A stretch of DNA of 64,000 bases from Plazaster borealis (taxonomy: Eukaryota > Echinodermata > Asteroidea > Forcipulatida > Labidiasteridae). The stretch covers positions 1 to 64,000 of the forward strand of contig JAJGQC010000627.1 of the NCBI GenBank assembly GCA_021014325.1. Reading direction: 5' to 3'. Positions within the stretch are counted from its first letter, which is position 1, and every line of letters begins with the position of its first letter. The notes under the pieces were generated by a model, which was given only the letters and a program-made list of their open reading frames with translations, did not search any database and was not told the DNA's origin. Below are positions 8,831-20,800 of the stretch, piece by piece. A program made the translations under genes and the position numbers.

Positions 8831-11800
8831 GTAAGTGAACAACACAAATCCAAATTGTTTAAGAAGCACGGAGGAGGCCTCTAGTATCAGGGATTATTCA
8901 ACAGCACCGCGTCTAAGCTTTCTGTTAATTCAGTTAATTTGTATTTTTATTTTGTTTGAGTAATTCAAAGCAATTGTAGGGAAAGCTATCATATGATCAA
9001 TTATGTTTTCGAAAATAATGTTTCAAGCAAGAAAAATCCTAAAGAGGAAAGATTCATTAAATATGTCAATTTTTTCCCCTGGTGATCGCCAATCAGTATA
9101 ACGTCTTCTTAATTTCCCCGTTATCAAGGTATGAATCTTGCCGTATTCCGTGGAGAGAGTGGTCGCTCTTACATCTTAGATGCGTACTGTCCTCATCTTG
9201 GAGCTAATCTTGGGATAGGAGGTACAGTGGACGGTGACTGCATCGCTTGTCCATTCCATGGTTGGACGTTCAGTGGAGACGATGGTAAATGCGTCAAGAT
9301 TGCCTACGCAGACAAGGGTAACGTTCGTGTCCCTTCTGTTTCTGTCTTTTTTCATGATTTATTAGGTGTTCGTGCAATATGAGCACGAACACCTCTTTGT
9401 TTTTGTTCTGTTTTTTAGGTGTTCGTGCAATATGAGTACGAACACCTCTTTGTTATTGTTCCGTTTTTGTTTTTTGTTTTGTTTTTTTTAGGTGTTTTCA
9501 GCAATATGAGCACGAACACCTCTTTGTTATTGTTCCGTTTTTTTTTTTTTTTTTTTTAGGTTTTCGTGCATTATGAGCACTAACACATATTTGTTTTTGT
9601 TCCGTTTTTTTTTTTTTTTTTTTTTTTTCTTCTCCTTCTTCTTCTTCCACTCAACTCATCTCTGGATCATAACTCTAGATTGAAACTGAATTGAACCTTG
9701 AAACTCATCAGATAATTGAACCTTAATAAGAAGACGGCACAGTTGTCATTACGTCATGATGACGTCATCAGGTGTTGAATTACAGGGTTTTTAAAGTTGA
9801 AAATGACCTTTGCTTTTGCTGTATCTCAACGAATATGAAAGCTATGATGTTCAAAGTTTTTGCATCTGATAGACCAAGGTGGGGGCAACATTTGAAAAGT
9901 TAACGCCGAAATTGTACGACCCTAGCTTCCGGGTCGTTACCCTGGGTCGAAGTTCACCTTCGTTTTTCGTCAAAAACAACTTTCGAGCTTATCTACGGAA
10001 TAACTCAAGATTGAGATTGAATTGAATATTAAAACTCAATAGATAGTTGAACTTCAGTATCGAGACAACACATACCTAATTACGTCATGATGACGTCATC
10101 GGGCATTAAATTACAATAAATCAAAGTTTAATATTTGTAAAAATCATAACGCAAAAACTATAATTCGGATTTTGGCAATCTACACATCATCGGATAGGTC
10201 GTCAAAAGTTTGACAAACGCTTCACAAAACCCGTACAATATTTTAACTTACTTTTGGTTCAAAACGGAAGTTTAAAATTTCGTAATATCTTATCGTATTC
10301 ATATCTTTAAAACTACTGATCATTTCAGCATAATTTTTGTATCAGATTGTAGAACAGCAATCCCTCTTAAACTTTTGCACAGAGATAACAACATTTTAAC
10401 CTTGAACATCTTGTCAAAAGCGGACAACGATGGGCACCTTCCCACTCGTACCCCCTCCACTTTAATTGACAAAGCATTATGTACCCATAACGTTAAAACT
10501 CATGCAAGCTACAGTTCACGCGCTGACTGTTTGTACTGTCGCCGTCCTTGTTTGTTAGATGTGGCAGCGGCAAACAACATAATCAACAGCGCCCTCTTTC
10601 GTTGAATATTAAATAAACAGCGCTGATAATAGAATCGTTTTGGGGGGCTTATCTACGAAATAACTCAAGATTGAAATTGAATTGAACATTGAAACTCATA
10701 GGATAGCTGAACCTCAGTATCAAGACAACACAAACTTAATGACGGCTTGATGACGTCATCGGGCATCGAATTATAATAAATCAAAATTTTATATTTGTAA
10801 AATTCATAATTGACAAAGCATTATGTACCCATAACGTTGAAACTCATGCAAGCTACAGTTCCTGCGCTGACTGTGTGTACTGTCGCCGTCCTTGTTTGTT
10901 AGATCTGGCAGCGGCAAACAAAATATTTCAACGGCGCCCTCTTTCGTTGAATAAACAGCGCTGATAATAGAATCGTTTTGGGGGCTTATCTACGAAATAA
11001 CTCAAGATTGAAATTGAATTTAACATTGAAACTCATAGGATAGTTGAACCTTAGTATCAAGACAACACAAACTTAATGACGTCTTAATGACGCCATCGGG
11101 CATCGAATTATAATAAATCAAAATTTATCGTTGTAAAATTCATAACTCGGGAACCATTTATTTGATTTTTACTATCTACACATCATCGGATAGCTCATTT
11201 AAAGTTCGACGAACGCTACACAACACCTTACACTCTTTGACCTTGACTTCCGGTAATATCTTATCTTATTAATTATCTTTAAAACTACTGAACATTTCAC
11301 GTTCCCAACAACATATATAATTTTCATGGCCAGAAACTTCTTTAAATAAAAGTACTTGACTAAAAGAAAATCCGGCCCACGTAAACCTCCTTAAGGTTGG
11401 GACCACAATGGTCCCAGATGTTCGAATACGCGTGAGACTTGCACAGTCTATAAGTAACAACGTCTTGCACCAACACTACCATATCAGCTGCATTCATGAT
11501 CAATGTAAAAAAAACCTAAACCATCTAAAAGGTAGTCAAAAACTAATCACGCGCTATAAAAATGTGACCCTATTTGACCTTGACTTCCGGTCAAAACCGG
11601 AAGTTGATGTTTAATTTTTGAAAAATTCATAACTCCTGAACCAGGAATTGGATTGATAAGGTATAATGACCTATTCATTCAATCACTCACCACGAACACC
11701 GTGTTTTTGTAGTAGACAAAAACTCAAGGTCTAGTTTTTTTTTCTTCTCCTTCTTCTTCTTCCACTCAACTCATCTCTGGATCATAACTCAAGATTGAAA

Positions 11801-14800
11801 CTGAATTGAACCTTGAAACTCATCAGATAATTGAACCTTAATAAGAAGACGGCACAGTTGTCATTACGTCATGATGACGTCATCAGGTGTTGAATTACAG
11901 GGTTTTTAAAGTTGAAAAATGACCTTTTGCTTTTTGCTGTATCTCAACGAATATGAAAGCTATGATGTTCAAAGTTTTGCATCTGATAGACCAAGGTGGG
12001 GGCAACATTTGAAAAGTTAACGCCGAAATTGTACGACCCTAGCTTCCGGGTCGTTACCCTGGGTCGAAGTTCACCTTCGTTTTTTTTTTCGTCAAAAAAC
12101 AACTTTCGAGTTTATCTACGGAATAACTCAAGATTGAGATTGAATTGAATATTAAAACTCAATAGATAGTTGAACTTCAGTATCGAGACAACACATACTT
12201 AATTACGTCATGATGACGTCATCGGGCATTAAATTACAATAAATCAAAGTTTAATATTTGTAAAAATCATAACGCAAAAACTATAATTCGGATTTTGGCA
12301 ATCTACACATCATCGGATAGGTCGTCAAAAGTTTGACAAACGCTTCACAAAACCCGTACAATATTTTAACTTACTTTTGGTTCAAAACGGAAGTTTAAAA
12401 TTTCGTAATATCTTATCGTATTCATATCTTTAAAACTACTGATCATTTCAGCATAATATTTGTATCAGATTGTAGAACAGCAATCCCTCTTAAACTTTTG
12501 CACAGAGATAACAACATTTTAACCTTGAACATCTTGTCAAAAGCGGACAACGATGGGCACCTTCCCACTCGTACCCCCCCTCCACTTTAATTGACAAAGC
12601 ATTATGTACCCATAACGTTGAAACTCATGCAAGCTACAGTTCCTGCGCTGACTGTGTGTACTGTCGCCGTCCTTGTTTGTTAGATCTGGCAGCGGCAAAC
12701 AAAATATTTCAACAGCGCCCTCTTTCGTTGAATAAACAGCGCTGATAATAGAATCGTTTTGGGGGGCTTATCTACTAAATAACTCAAGATTGAAATTGAA
12801 TTGAACATTGAAACTCATAGGATAGTTGAACCTCAGTATCAAGACAACACAAACTTAATGACGTCTTGATGACGTCATCGGGCATCGAATTATAATAAAT
12901 CAAAATTTTATATTTGTAAAATTCATAATTGACAAAGCATTATGTACCCATAACGTTGAAACTCATGCAAGCTACAGTTCCTGCGCTGACTGTGTGTACT
13001 GTCGCCGTCCTTGTTTGTTAGATCTGGCAGCGGCAAACAAAATATTTCAACAGCGCCCTCTTTCGTTGAATAAACAGCGCTGATAATAGAATCGTTTTGG
13101 GGGCTTATCTACGAAATAACTCAAGATTGAAATTGAATTGAACATTGAAACTCATAGGATAGTTGAACCTTAGTATCAAGACAACACAAACTTAATGACG
13201 TCTTAATGACGTCATCGGGCATCGAATTATAATAAATCAAAATTTATCGTTGTAAAATTCATACCTCGGGAACCATTTATTTGATTTTTACTATCTACAC
13301 ATCATCGGATAGCTCATTTAAAGGTCGACGAACGCTACACAACACCTTACACTCTTTGACCTTGACTTCCGGTAATATCTTATCTTATTAATTATCTTTA
13401 AAACTACTGAACATTTCACGTTCCCAACAACGTATATAATTTTCATGGCCAGAAACTTCTTTAAATAAAAGTACTTGACAAAAAAAGAAAATCCGGCCCA
13501 CGTAAAACTCCTTAAGGTTGGGACCACAATGGTCCCAGATGTTCGAATACGCGTGAGACTTGCACAGTCTATAAGTAACAACGTCTTGCACCAACACTAC
13601 CATACTAAAAGGTAGTCAAAAACTAATCACGCGCTATAAAAAATGTGACCCTATTTGACCTTGACTTCCGGTCAAAACCGGAAGTTGATGTTTAATTTTT
13701 GAAAAATTCATAACTCCTGAACCAGGAATTGGATTGATAAGGTATAATGACCTACTCATTCAATCACTCACCACGAACACCGTGTTTTTGTAGTAGACAA
13801 AAACTCAAGTCTAGTTTTTTTTTTCTTCTCCTTCTTCTTCTTCCACTCAACTCATCTCTGGATCATAACTCAAGATTGAAACTGAATTGAACCTTGAAAC
13901 TCATCAGATAATTGAACCTTAATAAGAAGACGGCACAGTTGTCATTACGTCATGATGACGTCATCAGGTGTTGAATTACAGGGTTTTTAAAGTTGAAAAA
14001 TGACCTTTTGCTTTTTGCTGTATCTCAACGAATATGAAAGCTATGATGTTCAAAGTTTTTGCATCTGATAGACCAAGGTAGGGGCAACATTTGAAAAGTT
14101 AACGCCGAAATTGTACGACCCTAGCTTCCGGGTCGTTACCCTGGGTCGAAGTTCACCTTTGTTTGTTTGTCGTCAAAAAACAACTTTCGAGCTTATCTAC
14201 GGAATAACTCAAGATTGAGATTGAATTGAATATTAAAACTCAATAATAATAATAATAATAATAAGACTTGTAATGCGCACATATCCACCCTGCTGGGTGT
14301 TCAAGGCGCAGTAAAAAAACAAAAAACAAAACAAAACAAAACGAAGACAAAACAGACACAACAAAATTAGTCCTTGAAAACCTGTGACATAAGATGAGTT
14401 TTGAGAAGAGATTTGAATTTTGTGGTACAAAGACAAGATCTAAGATTAAGCGGTAGAGAGTTCCAGATGCGTGGCGCAGCTGAAGAAAAAGACCTGTCAC
14501 CCCATCAGTGTCGAGACTTGGGTTCAATGAGGAGAAGCATGGAACTTGATCGAAGATTCCTTGATGGAGTGTAAACTTGAAGTAGTTCAGAAATATAGTG
14601 GGGAGCCTTGCCATTAAGTGCTTTGTGGACAATGAGCATCAGCTTGAAGATGATTCGTTGAGAGATAGGGAGCCAATGTAGTTGTTTCAGAATGGGGTGA
14701 TAGAACAGGATTTTCTAGACAGTGTCACAATGCGGGCAGCGGTATTTTGGAGGCGTTGAAGACGGGAAATCTGGTTGTTAGGAAGACTGTAGAGAAGAGC

Positions 14801-17800
14801 ATTGCCGTTGTCAAGACGAGAAGTAACAAATGCATGAATGACCTTTTCAGTGGCACTTTTGTCCAAGTACTTGCGAATCTTACCAATATTCCTGATGTGA
14901 TATGATGACAGACGAACGATGTTGTTGATGTGTGGTTGAAGTGTCATCGATGAATCAAAAATAACCCCTAAGTTCCGAGCTTGCAGCGAGGGAGCTATCC
15001 GAGCATCACCGATGGAAATGTATGGCTCTGAAACCTTTGTTAACTGTTGACGTGACCCAAATAGAAGGAACTCTGTCTGATCATCATTTAACTTCAGGAA
15101 GTTTTGTTGTGTCCAACGTCGAATCTCTTGGATGCATTTCTCAAGTCTTGCAATAGATGCATTGGCGTTTTCTTGAGAAGATTTAAACGTGATGTATAGC
15201 TGAGTGTCGTCTGCGTACACATGGTAATTCAGATTAAATTTCAGGATGATGTCACGAATCGGTAAAGTGTACAGCGTAAACCACTGCGGGCCCAGTACCG
15301 ACCCCTGTGGCACAGAGTAGTTCAAAACAACAGGGTCTGATATTGCGGTGCCAATACATACATGCTGAGTTCTATTGTAGAGATACGATTTGCACCATGC
15401 TAGGGCTGTGTCCTCTATGCCAAGGTGATTCTGGAGCCGAGAGAGAAGGATGTTGTGATCAACAGTGTCAAAGGCAGCACTCAAGTCTAGCAGGACTAGT
15501 GCTGTTAGGTTACCATTGTCCATTGCAGAAAGAATATCGTTGCTCACACGGACTAGTGCAGCTTCTGTCCCATGGAAAGGCTTGTATGCTGACTGGAACA
15601 CGTCGGACAGGTTGAAATTATGAATGTGATCAGAAATGCGTGATGAAACTACTCGTTCGATGACTTTTCCAAGATATTTTAAGTTTGCAACCGGTCTGTA
15701 GTTTTGAATATCTCCTTGTCCAGGTTTGGTTTCTTGATGAGCGGCCTGATGTAGGAAACTTTGAGGCTATCAGGAAACAACCGGAACTGAGAGATTCGTT
15801 TACAAGATTAGTGATGTAGGGTAAAAATATATCAATGTTTTGCTTCATCATGGATGTTGACACTGGATCCAGCTCACAGGATTTTGAAGGAGATTTCATA
15901 ATAACCCTTTGAATCTCAGCAACAGTGGCAGGCTCAAACACAGATAGTCTGCACTCTGGTTGAAGATGTGGCAATGTCTGCGGCACGTTGTAAGGGACTG
16001 ATGAAATGATGAGCGGATGTCTGAAATTTTGGTGACAAAGAATTTCTGGAATTCATTTGCCAAGTCCTGATCATTGTAAGTGGATGGAAGGACGGGGGTT
16101 TTGGGTTTGAGCAACAACTTACCAATTATCTTGAAGAGCTTCTTTTGATCTCCTGAGGATTCTTGTACTTGGGATGAATAATAGGTGATCTTTGCCTGGT
16201 TGATCAAATTCCTGACTACTTTACATTGGTTGCGATATTCTTGTCGTTGTATTTCCAACTTGCCATTTTTCCGCCATTTCCGCTCAAGTTGACGACAGAT
16301 CTTTCTTGCTGTACGAATATCATCATTGAACCAAGAAACTTCAGTTCGGACCTTGACTGATCTTGTTTTCCAGGGTGCGTATTTATCCAAGATGTCACTG
16401 ATAGTACTCTCATATTGGCTGACATAGGAATCCAAGCAGCCGTGATCAATTTCCAGCTTTGCTAAATGAGTTCCTATGTCGCGGAACACTTCAGGAGAAT
16501 TCACATGTTTCCACTGTCGGCTCTTTATAGTGACGGTTGGGACTTTGGGCTTGCACAGACTCAAGTTACACATGACTGCATAATGGTCTGAAAATCCAGG
16601 TAGAATAACAAAGTTTGAGACAATAGGTGGGGTGATGTCACGAGTTATGACAAGGTCCAGGCAATGACCGAGACGATGAGTCGGCTCCTTGATATGCTGG
16701 GTAAGACCGAAAGCCTGAAGTAGATGCTTAAACTGGTTTGCATTGGTGTTGTGGATGTCATCAACATGAATGTTAAAGTCACCGGTGATGATGATTTCCG
16801 ATGGATGAAGGAGATATTCTAAAATCAAATTCTCAAATTCCTTAAGAAAACTTGAGAAAGTCACATGTTGGCCGTTAGAATCTCTTTCAGGTCTGTATAC
16901 AATGACAAGGCGAACAGATTTAGAGTTTCCGGAAACCTCAGCATGAAGAGATTCAAAAGTTGTGTATTGGACGTCATTACTTTTCACAGAGACAGATAAA
17001 GTAGATCTGTACAGTATTGCAACTCCTCCACCGGTCTTGTGAGGTCTTGGGATGTGTTGAAAGTAGTAGCCAGCAGGGGTACACTGACGACATGTTAGGT
17101 TGTCATCTGGTCTCAGCCATGTTTCTGAAACGGCAACAAGGTCCAGATCTTTTTGCAGAACAAAATCAGCAAAATCGTCATACTTGTTACAGATGGACTG
17201 TGTGTTCAGAACACAAAGGCTGAGTTGAGATTTGGCAGGAGTCACTGGTGCTAGAACAGATGGGGGTGTAACTTCAGGTATAGGGAGTTTATTAACAGTT
17301 CTACGGCGACCAGCTTTTACCACGATGTGTAGGTCGGTAAACAGTGCTGGGATTTACAAAAAGGCCAAGATTCTGCAATGTAAATTTACAGGAAGGCAGA
17401 GTTGAGGCACGTGTGGATGGGGCATAACGGAGACTGAGAAGCTTGTTACGTGAGTAGGAATTTGCAGAGTTTGGACTAGCTTCTGCTGAGTTTGAGTTAT
17501 TTTCAGCTTCAGGGCCAGGATTTACAGCAATGTCACCGAAGATCACAATTTCCAAATGAAAAGTGGCTGGGGAATTGTCATAATATGACACAGGGCGTTT
17601 CAAATATTTTCGATGCTGGATGAATCCTAGCTGTGACTTTGGCAGAATGCAAGCACTAAGCCCAATTGATGCTGATGGAACAAAGCTGACCACAGATGAG
17701 TCAGTGCAGTACAATGGTCTAGCAAGCAGGGAGAGAATAAAAAGGATACTTACCTCCATTGTCCCCAGATGGGCGAACAATGTCCATGGACGAGGTGGCT

Positions 17801-20800
17801 GACTGCACAGCATGCAGCCACCAAAGTGTGTGTTAGCTTTGTACACCAGAATTTTCAAATGAGACAGTGAAAAATTCCAACAGAAAAACACTATTTACAC
17901 AACTCAGATGACTCCAGGACACACAGAAAAAAGACTTGTAGATTCCAGGTGTAGTAACAAATCCAGTTGTATAAGAATAAGAACACAAAATGAGCAATAT
18001 ACTAAGAAATTAACAAACAAATACAGAGCTGATTTGAGTGGCTGCTGTCAGGCGCTCAGTCAAATATGATCAATAGATAGTTGAACTTCAGTATCGAGAC
18101 AACACATACTTAATTACGTCATGATGACGTCATCGGGCATTAAATTACAGTAAATCAAAGTTTAATATTTGTAAAAATCATAACGCAAAAACTATAATTC
18201 GGATTTTGGCAATCTACACATCATCGGATAGGTCGTCAAAAGTTTGACAAACGCTTCACAAAACCCGTACAATATTTTAACTTACTTTTGGTTCAAAACG
18301 GAAGTTTAAAATTTCGTAATATCTTATCGTATTCATATCTTTAAAACTACTGATCATTTCAGCATAATTTTTGTATCAGATTGTAGAACAGCAATCCCTC
18401 TTAAACTTTTGCACAGAGATAACAACATTTTAACCTTGAACATCTTGTCAAAAGCGGACAACGATGGGCACCTTCCCACTCGTACCCCCACTTTAATTGA
18501 CAAAGCCTTATGAACCCATAACCTTAAACTCATGCAAGCTACAGTTCACGCGCTGACTGTGTGTACTGTCGCCGTCCTTCTTTGTTAGATGTGGCAGCGG
18601 CAAACAACATAATCAACAGCGCCCTCTTTCGTTGAATATTAAATAAACAGCGCTGATAATAGAATCGTTTTGGGGGCTTATCTACGAAATAACTCAAGAT
18701 TGAAATTGAATTGAACATTGAAACTCATAGGATAGTTGAACCTCAGTATCAAGACAACACAAACTTAATGACGTCTTGATGACGTCATCGGGCATCGAAT
18801 TATAATAAATCAAAATTTTATATTTGTAAAATTCATAATTGACAAAGCATTATGTACCCATAACGTTGAAACTCATGCAAGCTACAGTTCCTGCGCTGAC
18901 TGTGTGTACTGTCGCCGTCCTTGTTTGTTAGATCTGGCAGCGGCAAACAAAATATTTCAACAGCGCCCTCTTTCGTTGAATAAACAGCGCTGATAATAGA
19001 ATCGTTTTGTTGGGCTAATCTACGAAATAACTCAACATTGAAATTGAATTTAACATTGAAACTCATAGGATAGTTGAACCTCAGTATCAAGACAACACAA
19101 ACTTAATGACGTCTTAATGACGTCATCGGGCATCGAATTATAATAAATCAAAATTTATCGTTGTAAAATTCATAACTCGGGAACCATTTATTTGATTTTT
19201 ACTATCTACACATCATCGGATAGCTCATTTAAAGTTCGACGAACGCTACACAACACCTTACACTCTTTGACCTTGACTTCCGGTAATATCTTATCTTATT
19301 AATTATCTTTAAAACTACTGAACATTTCACGTTCCCAACAACATATATAACTTTCATGGCCAGAAACTTCTTTAAATAAAAGTACTTGACTAAAAGAAAA
19401 TCCGGCCCACGTAAAACTCCTTAAGGTTGGGACCACAATGGTCCCAGATGTTCGAATACGCGTGAGACTTGCACAGTCTATAAGTAACAACGTCTTGCAC
19501 CAACACTACCATATCAGCTGCATTCATGATCATTGTAAAAACCTAAACCATCTAAAAGGTAGTCAAAAACTAATCACGCGCTATAAAAATGTGACCCTAT
19601 TTGACCTTGACTTCCGGTCAAAACCGGAAGTTGATGTTTAATTTTTGAAAAATTCATAACTCCTGAACCAGGAATTGGATTGATAAGGTATAATGACCTA
19701 TTCATTCAATCACTCACCACGAACACCGTGTTTTTGTAGTAGACAAAAACTCAAGGTCTAGTTTTTCTTCTCCATCTTCTTCTTCTTCTTCTTCTTCCTG
19801 GAACTCTACTCTAGAGCATAACTCAAGATTGAAACTGAATTGAACCTTGAAACTCATCAGACAATTGAACCTCAATATGAAGACGGCACCAACTTACTGA
19901 CGTCATGATGACGTCATCAGGTGTCGAATTACAAGGGTTTTAAAGTTGAAAAATGACCATTTGTTATTGGCTGTATCTCCTTGAATTTGAAAGCTGTGAT
20001 GTTCATAATTGAGCATCGGATAGATCAAGACTTGGGCAACATTTCAAAAGTTAACGCAAAAATCGTATGACCTTTGCTTCCGGTCGTACCGGAAGGTCAA
20101 AGTTTGCCTTTGTTTGTTTTTCTTAAAAAATGAATTTCGGGGCATAACTCAAGATTAAAATTGAATTGAACATTGAAACTCACCAGATAATTGGACCTCA
20201 ATATCAAGACGACACAAACTTGATGATGTCATGATGACGTCATCAGGTATTGAATTAAAATGAGTCAAAGTTTAATATTTGTAAACAAATCATTACTCTT
20301 GAACCACATATTGGATTTTTACAATCTATACATCATCGGATAGGTCGTTAAACGATCAACAAAAGGTACACAAAGTATGACCCTGTTTGACCTTGACTTC
20401 TGGTTCAAACCGGAAGTTGAAAATTTCACAAAATTCTTATCTCAAAACCACGTATTTTTTTATCAAAGTTTTTGCATCAGGTGATAGATGATTGAGCCTG
20501 CTCAAACTTTTGCACAGACATGACAACATTTTGACATTTACATCTGGTCAAAACCGGACGTTAAAGCCAACGTTGGTTAAAGCGCACGTGTCTCTTGACG
20601 TGACTCACGTTGACAACGCACGACGGCACAACAGTGTATTAACACATGTAGGCACTACGCACACACTGAACATGCACGTAGCACGTGAGCACGTGTAGTT
20701 AGTTTACATTGTGTATAGTCTTGGTTCCAAGACGCTCCGGTTGAAGACTAATGTATGTACTGTACAGCTACATGTATGGATACATTTGGCGTGACTGTGC

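Larger units (their letters stand above)
14246..18069 (-). mobile_element. CR1/L2-like LINE, nearly full length, nested in array unit 3
   Basis: Read on the minus strand, the order is an N-terminal leader ORF with a 2A-like motif, an APE endonuclease, a reverse transcriptase, a 3' UTR with a small hairpin, and an (ATT)n tail. The target word TCAATA flanks it at 14240-14245 and 18070-18075, which fits a short target-site duplication. At least three frameshifts separate its ORFs, so this copy is dead. Clade placement within CR1/L2/Crack/Daphne is uncertain. Confidence 0.85.
13815..19761 (+). mobile_element. Array unit 3, Helitron-like, split by a LINE
   Basis: Without the 3.8-kb LINE (14246-18069) the unit is about 2.1 kb, like units 1 and 2. 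Its interrupted segment continues exactly where it broke (CTCAATAGATAGTTGAAC in the intact copies). The 3' hairpin is at 19730-19750 and CTAG at 19758-19761. Confidence 0.6.

Noticed and set aside
9129..9382. Rieske exon reading through to 9382
   Set aside because: The family continues with PEFAKVKT from exon 3. The gtaacg donor at 9318 gives the right phase, and the extension is hairpin repeat.
9364..9588. CRISPR-like direct repeats
   Set aside because: The genome is eukaryotic, the spacers are T-runs, and the repeats are hairpins with irregular period.
14246..18069. Active LINE
   Set aside because: At least three frameshifts break the endonuclease and polymerase, so this copy cannot make its proteins.
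11269..19641. Recurrent 60-90 codon ORFs in the array ([17 protein letters not shown] and [17 protein letters not shown] types)
   Set aside because: They recur only because the DNA is repeated. They sit on opposite strands of the same segment and include frame changes between copies.
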